Part shown: positions 12,511 through 24,982 of the stretch, in pieces
Layout of the letters: the number at the start of each line of letters is the position of its first letter
Numbering within the stretch: the first letter of the stretch is position 1
Source of the DNA: Oscarella lobularis
Taxonomy: Eukaryota > Porifera > Homoscleromorpha > Homosclerophorida > Oscarellidae
Length of the DNA stretch: 64,000 bases
Assembly: GCF_947507565.1 (NCBI RefSeq)
Contig: NC_089178.1
Location: 3,410,001-3,474,000 of the forward strand
Direction: 5' to 3'
The notes under the pieces: generated by a model
The model's input: the letters and a program-made list of their open reading frames with translations, nothing else
What the model was told of the DNA's origin: nothing
The model's database searches: none
Position numbers and translations under genes: made by a program

Positions 12511-14352
12511 CTATTTATTGTATTGATTCCTACCTGGCGGGTGGACTCGTTGGACTTGGGAGGCGACGAGGAGCCAGCCAAGTAGGCCACATGCCGCTCG
12601 AACCGTATTTAACGCTCGCCACGTCGTCAGACGAGAACTCGAAGCACCTTCGTCTTTATAGCACATATCGTTATACGTGAGAGTGCAGTCCGTTATTGAG
12701 CTATCACTGGGTGTAATAAGGAAATCAGTCCTATATAAAAATATATAAAAATATTATTAGTCTTTCTTCGCGCGTGATTGCAGTTTAACCATAAATCTGG
12801 ACGCCTTTCGTAGAGACTAATGCGAGAATCTGCGCTCGCTATGCTCAGTGAGAAGACGATACCGATGAAGTAAACTAATTTGAGAAGGAATTAAGCGTTG
12901 CGCAGGGGGGCAATTGCGTTGAAAAAAGCAAACCGAGTATTGCCAATGTATAGCTTGGACGAAGCTGAAACTTTCTTAGAAAATTACTATCAGAATGAGC
13001 GTGAGCAGATTCATATCTAAAAAAGGGAAAATCTTTTTTATTGTTTATTATAACTTATTTATTAACTATTTACATTGGATATAGCTGAATTAACCCGGTA
13101 ATATTAAAATTTGTGGAAGGGTTCTCTTCTACTTATCCTCCCATAGAAGCTAATATTAAGCGAGTGAGTTATCTATCTAATTATTTATTAAAATTAGATT
13201 TGTTTCCTTTCTTTTTGGGGTTGCCTTACCCATCGAGTACAGAAACGCAACAGACGGCGAGAAGGAAGTAGTAGACGCACTGGACCGCTTGCGAGGTATT
13301 TTGATAATGTAAAAGGAAATCTGACTCCAGATTTGAGACGTCGGATAGAACGTACACTACGACGCACTGCCAAAGACTATAGCCTAAAATTGAGGCCCCA
13401 AGGGTACAGTAGGAGAATAGTTCACCGCGGTGCTATTGTATTTATTAACCTGCTACAAGGCCGTGGCATAGTAGAGCGAACCAGCGAAACCAATTCAGAG
13501 CTTGCTGTAATAAAGGTATCATTTTTATTTTTTATTTTTTATTTATGTGTACCATGGCCAGGTCTGATGTCGTTGGATCGAGAGTGGCCAGTTCCGTGTT
13601 TTCCTGCTGATTGGCTTCAAGATCTCGTCCTCGCAATTCCAAGCGATTTTCCCCGACAAAACCTTTTCCATCTAGGAGAAGAATACTGACCACGCCCACG
13701 CCTCCTTTATGTATGGAACCTGGTCGCTCAATGAACACAGTTTCGACTGGTTGACTTGTCAAATTTGGAGCGTGCGATGGACGAGATCTTTCAACGACGT
13801 CATTATCTTCATCAATAATGTCTTCCGGTGAAACAACCAATTCTAAAAAAATTCAAAATCAATCGAAAACGTGTTATGTATGTATTTACCGTCGATTTTT
13901 ATAGGTCCGGGTTCGCTTGGTCTTTTTGTCGACCTCGAATTTCCTTTTCGTCGTTTTCGTTTCGTCGATGCAAGGGTATCGTCGCCAGACGGAAAGCTCA
14001 GCGTGGAAATCGGTGCTGGATACGTTCGAATAAAAGATGGAGATACTTCGATCGTGTTTTTTTTTTCTTTTACCCGGTGGAAGTCGGCGTTTCTCGCCGT
14101 CTTCCAAATCTTCGCCGCCGAGGGCGGAACGCTTCTTCTTCTTACTTGATTTTGGCTGAGCGGCGACGTTGTCGCGCGTTTCGTAAGCGCGTGACGCCGC
14201 AGACGTTTCGTTTTCGCTTGCGAGCGTGTTTTCGAGCTTTTCTACGCGGTGCAGCTCCACGCTCTGCGAGGTGTCGTCGAGAACAGATCTATTTTTCTTC
14301 TTTCGCTTCTTTTTCGGCGCGTCGGACGGCTCCATTGGGTTTGCGTTTGACA
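12511..14352 (-). CDS. TMEM237: TMEM237 (ciliary transition-zone tetraspan protein)
   Basis: TMEM237 is a four-helix membrane protein of the ciliary transition zone (Joubert/MKS module). The start at 14350-14352 gives a Lys-rich cytosolic N-terminus (DAPKKKRKKKNRS, PKSSKKKKRSA). After introns come a linker ending SQPVETVFIERPG and then the membrane part: WFRWFALLCHGLVAGYSLW-type first helix (13390-13480), VQCVYYFLLAVCCVSVLDG (about 13230-13290), YFIGIVFSLSIASADSRISLYE (about 12780-12850) and TWRALNTVRAACGLLGWLLV (about 12560-12640), stop 12511-12513. These match the family helix by helix. The third helix exon lies in a poorly resolved stretch (12870-13160). It is convergent with the p67phox-like gene and divergent from the FYVE-PH gene. 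Confidence 0.85.
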
Positions 14353-14416
14353 TGGCGACAAAACTAGCGCGCGCGTGGCCTTTGTCTAATGCGGGGGTGC
14401 GCCGGTGTTGAGCTAC
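14353..14416. promoter_or_regulatory. Bidirectional promoter interval TMEM237 / FYVE-PH gene
   Basis: Only 64 bases lie between the divergent start codons. The sequence is GC-rich (gcgcgcgtgg; gcgggggtgcgccgg) without a TATA box. The call is positional. Confidence 0.6.
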
Positions 14417-15432
14417 ATGGCTCTCTTTCCCGAAGAATGTCGTCAGGAAGACTGGATTCCCGACGAGGAAGTATTGCGCTGCACGAAATGTCGTCGAGAG
14501 TTCGGCTTCTTTAATCGAAGACATCATTGTCGATTTTGCGGTGGCGTGTTCGACGGAGAGTGTTCCTTTTTGTTGGGACCTGAATGCGCTCCCGCCTATC
14601 GCGGCAAGAGAACCTGCTCCTACTGTCACGCCCTCTATTTCAAACACGCCAACGTTTTGCAGAAAGGTGCTGACGACCACGCCCCCCCCCCCCATTATAT
14701 ATACAGTTTAATCTGGAAACCACAGGTGCGACTTTTGTGAAGTATACCCGTGATGGAAAGAGCAAGGCTGACAGACATTTCTGGTTGTCAAACTATGGAG
14801 GCAACATAACAATTGCCTGGTCAGATCCTGCATCTGGCCAAACAATGAGTCTGAGCAGACTACGTATGCAGCATTAGACAGCTGTATATATAATTCATTT
14901 TTGCTATACCAAGGTGATAAGTCGAGCAGTTTTCTAATGTCCGATGTTGATCGAGTGGAATCAATCGAGCATCCTCCCACAGTGACAGGTCGGCTATTTT
15001 TTTCCTCGCGCCGCCGCCGCCGCCATCAAATCTAAAAAACTCTCGTTTTCCATTATTAGAACCTAGAAAATTATTAATCAAGATAGAGTGCTCGAGCAGC
15101 AGCAGCGTCGGTCGAGATCTGGTGATGGAAACCACAGACGCAGCACTTAGTGGCGAGTGAGTGAAGTCACATCCTTGTCGCCCGATTTTCCGATCTTTAT
15201 ACGTGACCTATTATTTTTCTTCGGTAGATGGCTCGAGGGTCTGCGAGCAGCGCACTACGTTGCCAAGGCGCTTCGATTGAGACAGGAACGCGAGCGCGAA
15301 GCGGAAGCGGCAGCCGCTGCCGATGCGCTCGCTGAAGCGAAGGCAAATCGTCAGGCGGAGCGAGCTCGTTCGAGCGCCAAACGAGAGCAAATACGAGCAA
15401 AGTGGTCGTCTTCGGGAAAGCTAGGACAGTAG
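14417..15432 (+). CDS. FYVE zinc finger - PH domain protein
   Basis: FYVE fingers bind phosphatidylinositol 3-phosphate on endosomes. From ATG at 14417 the first exon encodes a FYVE finger: CTKC, then RRHHCRFCGG, then CSYC. The signature RRHHCR is intact. The third zinc pair reads VFDGEC where VFCxxC is usual, so one ligand Cys is replaced by Asp; an extra Cys (GPEC) follows. Later exons form a PH-like domain (GATFVKYTRDGKSKADRHFWL; NITIAWSDPASG; VESIEHPP; ending WLEGLRAAHYVAKALRLR). The protein then ends in a charged Ala/Glu/Arg-rich helix, probably a coiled coil, stop 15430-15432. A FYVE finger followed by PH is known in several families; I cannot name the ortholog. Confidence 0.8.
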
Positions 15433-15814
15433 ATGAGCATGTAGAGTAGAAGGACGCTGTGTAATGGATTTACGACGTGATCTCATTGGTGATTTCATAA
15501 AGACGACTAGGTGGGCCCTAGGGTGGGGCTCTTCCTTATTCGGGCGTTTTGACAACGCGTGCGCATTGAGCGTTCTTTCCGCCATAGTGGGTCCCGTGGA
15601 TTCCTCGAATTGCGACGTTATTTGGTGTTTCGTGGCCGTCGAAAGGTGCGTCCGAGATTAGTTAGAAATCGATCTCGGCCAGGACGTCGTCGAGAATCGG
15701 CGTGTAATGTGCTGAGAGCCTCGCGAGGGGGAGAAAGTTGTTCGACGAGCTCGAGTGCGCATAGGAATCGAGAGTCGAGAGTCGAGAGAGGTGCGCACGC
15801 GCTCGCTACACATT
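15433..15814 (+). other. Intergenic, 5' region of the SPRY gene
   Basis: 382 bases between two tandem genes. I see no conserved coding sequence. It is CG-rich towards its 3' end, with a purine-rich GAGTCGAGA repeat near 15770-15790 just before the SPRY start codon. It probably holds the 3' end of the FYVE-PH transcript and the SPRY promoter. Confidence 0.5.
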
Positions 15815-16513
15815 ATGGGCAATTGCCTAACGAAAGACGAGACGAATCCGCCGAAGCGAAAACGTCCCGAAAACAAGAAACTTCTCGCCGAAGTCGATTC
15901 GTCGCTAAGACAGTGGGTCATCGAAGGATCGGTGGAACACGAGCCTCCCGTCATCGAACAGGTGACCTTCGATCCGGCCTATCGTCAGAATCAAGTCGAA
16001 TTACTCGACGACAATCGAACGGCGCTGTACGTGGGAAAAGGCTACAGTACGACGCTGATGAAATTGCCAAACGGGCAAACGCGCGCCAGCAGCGGATTCA
16101 CGCGCGGTCGACACGCGTGGAGCGTGCGCGTCGACGTGTCGCGCTGTCGCAGTTGGATGCAAATCGGCGTCGTGACGGCGCGACGGAAAAACGAAGGATG
16201 CCCGCAGATATTCGACGGTAAGCCCCATCCGTTTCGCGCCGACGAAATTGCGCTACGAAGCGACGGTAATATCGTCACGGGAAAGCGCGACGTCGCCGAT
16301 ACGCGCGGCTCCGAGCGCGGCTACGATACGGGCGATATTATATCGGTGCGGCTAGACATGGACAATCGTACCGTACAGTGGCTCAAGAACGGCAAGACGT
16401 TTCAGGCTGAACCGGAGTTCGTTCTCTACGCTGACGAAGTCTATCCGTCCGTTAGTTTAGACAATCCCAAGGAACAGGTCTCACTTCTTTCGTATTTTGG
16501 CACGGCAGCGTAA
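15815..16513 (+). CDS. Single-exon SPRY domain protein with N-terminal lipid-anchor motif
   Basis: 232 residues with no intron, starting MGNCLTKDE. Gly2 with the following small/polar residues fits N-myristoylation, and Cys4 could be palmitoylated, so a membrane location is likely. Residues about 60-225 form a SPRY domain: TALYVGKGYSTTLMKLPNGQ, then GRHAWSVRVDVSRCRSWMQI, then GYDTGDIISVRLDMDNRTVQ followed by WLKNGK, the typical SPRY core order. SPRY domains are protein-interaction modules, often substrate adaptors, but there is no SOCS box, RING or TRIM part here. The partner is unknown. Being intronless among intron-rich neighbours, it may descend from a retrocopy. Confidence 0.88.
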   Translation: MGNCLTKDETNPPKRKRPENKKLLAEVDSSLRQWVIEGSVEHEPPVIEQVTFDPAYRQNQVELLDDNRTALYVGKGYSTTLMKLPNGQTRASSGFTRGRHAWSVRVDVSRCRSWMQIGVVTARRKNEGCPQIFDGKPHPFRADEIALRSDGNIVTGKRDVADTRGSERGYDTGDIISVRLDMDNRTVQWLKNGKTFQAEPEFVLYADEVYPSVSLDNPKEQVSLLSYFGTAA

Positions 16514-17155
16514 TACGCTCGCGCATGCACGCACGCACGCACGCACGCACCACGCCACCGCCACCGCCGTCGTTCCTTGTTCTCATCCTTAGAGAAGAAG
16601 ATTCTATTACTATCTACTACTAGTGTGTGTGTGTGTGAGTGTCAGTGTGCTGTGTGCTGTGTGTGCTGTGTTCGGGTGAAAAAGCTTCTGCATATCTCCT
16701 TCGTTTGACGTCTCTCTCTCTTTACAATTTCTCAATCACCTATATGAACTATAGAAATAGCCATTTTTTTTTCTCTTTCCTCCCCTCTTTCTTTTTCACC
16801 TCCCCCTCCCCTCTCCCCTTTGCTTTAGCGTCGTGCCGCGTACTGTATTTCTGAGATTTTTTTCTGAAATGAATCTCGCCTTTTGTAAACATGGGATTTA
16901 GTAAAAGACAATGTGGGCTAACGCGGCATCACTACGAACCCACATGCGTTTACGTGTACTATAAACAGATTTCAAGCGGAATCTCGACTACCAAAATAGA
17001 GGCCTCACGTACCTTTGTTGAGGCTTCCTTGTAACGGCGCGAAGCCAGACGAAAATCATCACGTCACCAACCACCACTAAACAGCAGCAGCAGCGCCCCT
17101 GCACACGTGTTATATACAAAGAGATAGATCTATAATCTGATACTACTACTCCTCC
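16514..17155. other. Convergent 3' region with microsatellites
   Basis: About 640 bases between the stop codons of the SPRY gene and KIFAP3. It contains (ACGC)n at about 16526-16549, (CCACCG)-like repeats to 16570, TG-rich sequence at 16622-16672 and long pyrimidine tracts (16760-16830). No coding signal is seen on either strand. It presumably holds both 3' UTRs. Confidence 0.6.
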
Positions 17156-20393
<3,238 letters not shown>

Positions 20394-20462
20394 TGTCAAC
20401 TTCGTATCCTAACGCACGCTAGCCAAGAGAGTCGTCAACTTGGCCCTTTCTTCGACTCCGTT
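20394..20462. promoter_or_regulatory. Bidirectional promoter interval KIFAP3 / GOLGA1
   Basis: 69 bases between divergent start codons. No TATA box is evident. The call is positional. Confidence 0.55.
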
Positions 20463-23379
20463 ATGTTCAAGAGTCTGAAAAAGAAAATCGAAAGTGATCC
20501 TCACCAAGAGATTCATCTCGCGTCGAATAAGAAGCCGGGTGGTCCAATTCGTCTCAGCGCGGCGACGAGCGACGACGAATCGAACGAAACGAAACGATGC
20601 GAGCCAAATCAAAGCCTAAACGCAGACGAAGAGGAGCTAGCAAGGACGAAAGACGATGAAGAAATCCCGGAAGTATTCGTCGAACCAAAACTTAGCGATT
20701 CGAAGAACGCTTTGGCGATTAAAACAAAGGTATTTTAGATACATATGTATCGATTTATTTGTCTTTTTTCCAGCAAGTGGAGGAACTTCGGACGATGATT
20801 GGTTTGCTGGAGGAGGTGCGACTTTTTATTAGATTATGGTTAATTTGTTAGTTTGGGTGCGTAGAAAATAGCTCACCTGCAGGGAGAAGTCCAGTCATCG
20901 AGCCGAGCCAAAGACGAATCAGTCGTGAAATTAGAAGAGGTTGAATTGATTCGTTGAGTGTCTACATTTGGCAGTGGAATTCCTTAGACGAGAGGCGAAA
21001 GAGATGAACTAAAAAAGAGAATTGATGATCTCGCAAACGAAAAGCAAATAAAAAACGATTATTGGCACATTGTATCCTCACTGACTCTGTCTCCATGTGG
21101 TTCTCTAGAGATGAGGAAAGGACGAGTTTTGATGAACGCTGCACAAACTTGGAAAAGGAATTATCTGATAAGGCGAAGGACTTGGAATGTGTAAGTCTAG
21201 CGCTGCCACCTCATCTCATCATGTACATGAACTCGTTTTAGGCTGCTGTGGAGCTTCAGAAAACCAATGAGAAGAAGACAGCTGCTGAGGTTCTAAATGG
21301 AAAGGTTAGTACAGTTGAGATGGATGAGGATAAGCAGCTAGACTGCTGAATAGCTTAGACAAGAAAAGAGCAAATTTGAGGAAAAGATTTTAGCGTTAGA
21401 AAAAAGGTTGGGAGATGTCCAAGAACAGCTAAAAGCTTACTACTGGCTATTGGGAATAGATTGAGAGAGACTGAAATGACGGAAAGCGACCAAATTCAAT
21501 GTCTGCTTCAAGAGGTACCTCTCTAAAAAAGCACAAACGTATGCTGCACTAACCGGGCTTGTAGAGAGAACAGTTAAAGAAAACGGTCGCCGAGGCAATA
21601 GAGGAGTAGTCAAACACGTCTTCTTTGCAGTGACACTCCATATTTTAGACGGAATCCCTGAAACTTCAGCTAGAAGACGCGCGCAAGACCGTTCGCGAGT
21701 CGACAAGTAGAGTTGATGATCTTGAGAGACAGGTAATAGAAATTCCAGAGTCGATCTTACCCGTGCATTTATTATTTTTAGAACGAAAGAGAAGTATCAT
21801 CCAATGAAACGCTCAAGAGTCAGGTAATATAACAAGCATGGGCGCAATGATAGCTCGTACTTTTTTTTTCTTCAACTGTCAGCTTGCTGAAGCGCTGTCA
21901 GTGTCAGCTGAACGAGAACGGCTAATAGCTACACTTCAGATGAGTATCAGTACAACGTTGAGTGAAGAGAAGGCAGCCAGAGAAGGCCTCAAAACAGAAA
22001 TACAAACGTTAAAAGTGCGTAGATTATATAGAAAAGGGCTCTTGCCTCCTATTTCTGCAGTGTGAATTGGAAAAATCGCAGCAGAGTCAAGCTGTTTTGA
22101 AAGAGCTCCAAAAACACGTAGGCCTAGTGGTGGATGGGCTATTGAGCATCTACGTATTATTGTTGCGTTAGCACGAGGAATTGCAAAGTCGTAGTGTAGA
22201 TAGAGAACGAGAACTGGAACGAATCGTTCAGGAAAGGGTAAAAGGTTTCGCTGCGCGATGCTTAGCTATATACATGCACCTGATTTGGTAAAGGACGAGG
22301 CGTGGGCTGAACGAGATGCACTAAAACGAGACTCAGAGGCGCAGAAATCCGTAACGATGACTCGCGATCGATTAGAATCTACAGAAACACAGCAATTGGG
22401 AGTAGAATGTATATATTATATTAATTATAAATTTAATTTGACCTTGAAGCTTTGTGTTTTGTAGACGATCAGCTGCTTGCTGAAGCAAACGGAACCTACG
22501 ATAAGAGTATAGCCGGTAGGTGGACGTTGCACAGTTTTTTCGTAGACTATGAGTGGCTGCTTTTCAATGAAGATAAGCAGCAGACGATAGAAGAATTGGC
22601 TGAGCAAGTCGAGTTGCTTGAAGCTCGAATTCGAATGCAAAACGACTCGGAATTCTCTCTCGTGAATAGCGAGCATTTGCCTGAAGTAGATGTCTTGCAA
22701 TTTAAGCGGTAACGGGTGACTAATTGGTTATTTTCAGAAGGTCACGCAACTTCGAAAAGAAAATTCAGACCTAAAAAGTCAGCTAATCGAAAAGAATAAA
22801 GTATCCCGCCCAATAGAGCTCACGTTACCTGGTTAACATAAAAAAATAGGCAATAAAAATGCAGCAGCAGAAACTGACTGATCTTAAGAAGGCGCTACAT
22901 CGAGAATTGGTAGAGATTTAGCGAGAATTTCATGCAAATCCTTCCTAGTCTTTACGCAGAAAGGACAAGACTTACCTGATGGTAGTCGGACGGGGCAAGA
23001 CTGCCATTTACCGAACGTTAATTCAGAGTAAATCGCCTATCAGTACCGTTGTTCTTCTATACTCGTTTCTTTCGCAAAGGTATCTGAAACACGTCATATT
23101 GCGTTTTTTCTGCAGCAGCAACGAAGAGGTGGATGCTAACGTGAACGGTTTTGAAACTAAAAACTTAGATCTTTGAATTTTGTAGGCGCGACAGCTTATC
23201 AAAGCCGTATCGGCGGTTCTTCGCTTCACTCCTCGCGAGGAACGATGCGTTATTGAATGGCTCAATTATAAGGTTAGGGGTGCCGCCTTTGCGGTCTAAG
23301 TCTAAGTGCTAAGAACTTCTTTTTTTAGACTTCTTGGTTCGGTTCTCAACCCAAAAGCCCGATAGGAGGAATACGTTAA
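20463..23379 (+). CDS. GOLGA1: Golgin-97 (GRIP-domain golgin)
   Basis: Golgin-97 is a trans-Golgi tether recruited by ARL1 through its C-terminal GRIP domain. The start ATG 20463 gives MFKSLKKKIESDPHQE, matching the short amphipathic N-terminus of golgin-97 (MFAKLKKKI). There follow about 20 short exons of heptad-type coiled coil (for example 21900-22015 and 22560-22690). Near the end are LTDLKKALHREL, then EYLKHVILRFFCSS, then RQLIKAVSAVLRFTPREE, then TSWFGSQPKSPIGGIR with stop 23377-23379. This is a complete GRIP domain including the ARL1-contacting Tyr and the WFGS motif. The overall length is shorter than the human protein because the coil has fewer exons. Confidence 0.88.
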
Positions 23380-23465
23380 ACGCGTTGATTTTTAGCGTAG
23401 ATTTGTGTACATATGCCCGTGCATTTCGCGTACAGAGTGATATTTCCACACAAAAACGCACGTCG

Positions 23466-23500
23466 TCAACAATTGTGAGCTGATCCCTCTGAAACATTCC

Positions 23501-23554
<54 letters not shown>

Positions 23555-24178
23555 GAATATTCCCAGTCGTGGGAACACTCTGAGTCGTCGGGGTAGGGGT
23601 AGGGGTCGTGGGGTGAGCGCACGGCCCAATTTCCGCGATCTTTATATGCGCATTTTTAAGACAAGCACGCTGATGAAGATGGCAATGGGACGGGTAAGTG
23701 ACGCCGTCAGAGCCGCACACTTCCCTCTGCCCGTTGCCTTGACACTCGACTCTACAGGGACACTTGGATTCTTCGCTACCAATGGGAAAGTAGCAAAAAT
23801 GAACGGGGTTGCACTCGCCACTCCTACATTTCAGCACGGAAGCTGGGGAAAGAGGCGCCTCGTTCTAAAACCGGTTTTCCCCCGCGCCGCGCTCTTACTT
23901 ACCTTCTAACGCCAAGCAAAACCTTTGGCCTCTTCTTGTTAATTCGCAAACGAAGCCGGGTTTTTGACAAGGCGCATCGCAGGGATCTTAACAACACAAC
24001 TGATTTTTTTTTTATAAACGCTTGCTTGGATCTCCCTTACGTTGCGTCGTGAAAACAAATGGCTCTTCAAAATCCTACCGGAAGACGATAAAAAAACCGT
24101 GACGCTCGTCTGAAGACTCACGATGCCGAAGCAGGGTCCAATGTAGATAGCAGCAATGAGGAGCCAAAGTGACGTCAT
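23466..24178 (-). CDS. Secreted Kazal-domain protein with Thr-rich tail
   Basis: The start at 24176-24178 reads MTSLWLLIAAIYIGPCFGI, a good signal peptide. A small Cys module follows (DPCDAPCQKPGFVCELTRRG, then CLALE), then a Kazal domain: CPCRVECQGNGQREVCGSDG, VTYPSHCHLHQRACLKN, IKIAEIGPC. This is the follistatin-type pair of a short Cys module and a Kazal unit. Kazal domains typically inhibit serine proteases or, in matrix proteins, act structurally. After the Kazal domain the protein is Thr/Pro-rich with a run of about 17 Thr encoded by a (CGT)n microsatellite on the plus strand, then NVSEGSAHNC and stop 23466-23468. It is the shorter paralog of the gene at 24983-28303: same module order, same exon arrangement. 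Confidence 0.85.
23502..23554. repeat. (CGT)n coding microsatellite
   Basis: 53 bases of uninterrupted CGT repeat. On the minus strand it is read as ACG and encodes the poly-Thr tail of the small Kazal protein. It is likely O-glycosylated in the protein and unstable in length. Confidence 0.92.
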
Positions 24179-24394
24179 GTCGAGATGCCTAGAAATCACT
24201 TCCTTAGCCGTTTCCACTACTGGAACTGTAGCCAATTACCTGCCGCTGCTTGGGAACGCTCTAGTCGTATTTCTGCTCGGACAAAGAGTGCCAGGTGGCA
24301 AGTTCGTAATTAGGTAATAGACTGGCTCGCAATTGGACAATAGAGTACACGTGAAGCGTGGGGAAATGTTACGTCACGGGACTGCTAGACTACT

Positions 24395-24418
24395 GTGAGT
24401 GAGTGAGTGAGTGAGTGA
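24395..24418. repeat. (GTGA)n microsatellite
   Basis: Six tandem GTGA units in the non-coding gap between the small Kazal gene and the MZT2-like gene. Confidence 0.9.
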
Positions 24419-24453
24419 GATATTTATTTACTTAGTAAAAAGATAAAATATCT

Positions 24454-24843
24454 CTATCTTGACTCGAGTCGTGTCGACTGACTAGAACGAAACGAATAAA
24501 AATAAAGAACAAATAAATAAAGAATTGTCTTTTTTACCTGATCAAACGAAGGACTTCGAGTATGGCCGTTGGAGAGACGTCCAGACGAAGGAGTTCGTGT
24601 ATCTGCTCAAGACAACAAGATTCCGTGCTGATCAAAGCCGTCGATGCAGCGTCTGAACCGTTTTGAAGACGTCCTTGCTCATGGGAACTCCGCTGAGCCG
24701 AACAAGGCGAAAAAGAGCGTCTTGGGTCTCTTCTGCGTGCCACGAGGCTCACGGCTTGTTTCTAATGTGCTTAAGCGTTTATTCTGACCTTCCTGGAGCC
24801 GCGATCGGGTCGTAAACGAGTACTTGAACGTCGTGGATGTCAT
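24454..24843 (-). CDS. MZT2: MOZART2-like gamma-tubulin complex small subunit
   Basis: A 74-residue protein in four tiny exons: 24843-24789, 24732-24659, 24605-24538 and 24481-24454, with introns of 56, 53 and 56 bases. The exon lengths 55+74+68+28 give 75 codons including the stop. All splice sites are GT/AG and in phase. The product reads MTSTTFKYSFTTRSRLQEEE, then DALFRLVRLSGVPMSKDVFK, then a second helix IHELLRLDVSPTAILEVLRL. This aligns with MZT2 (…ELxELAQxAGIxxDPDVFKILxDLLKLNVAPLAVFQMLKSM) across its conserved helical core. MZT2 binds GCP2 N-terminal regions in the gamma-tubulin ring complex at centrosomes and basal bodies. No single exon is long enough to be noticed alone, so the identification rests on the spliced reading. 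Confidence 0.8.
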
Positions 24844-24982
24844 TTTTCTTCTTGATAACGCGCGTTAATTAAAGCGCGAGTAGTGCAGCTAGTGGTTTGA
24901 TCAGCTAAAAAATATTGCTTCTAGTCTAACAGCATCAACTAAAATAAACAATTCTCTAAACTCTGACTTGAGACATTCGAGT

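Noticed and set aside
12700-13689. A plus-strand multi-exon gene suggested by open stretches such as the one at 13333-13689
   Set aside because: The minus strand of the same region encodes the TMEM237 helices in correct order and phase, so the plus-strand frames are shadows.
15559-16221. 220-codon Arg-rich frame overlapping the SPRY gene
   Set aside because: Out of frame with a clear SPRY domain. Arg-rich composition is the usual product of a shifted CG-rich coding frame.
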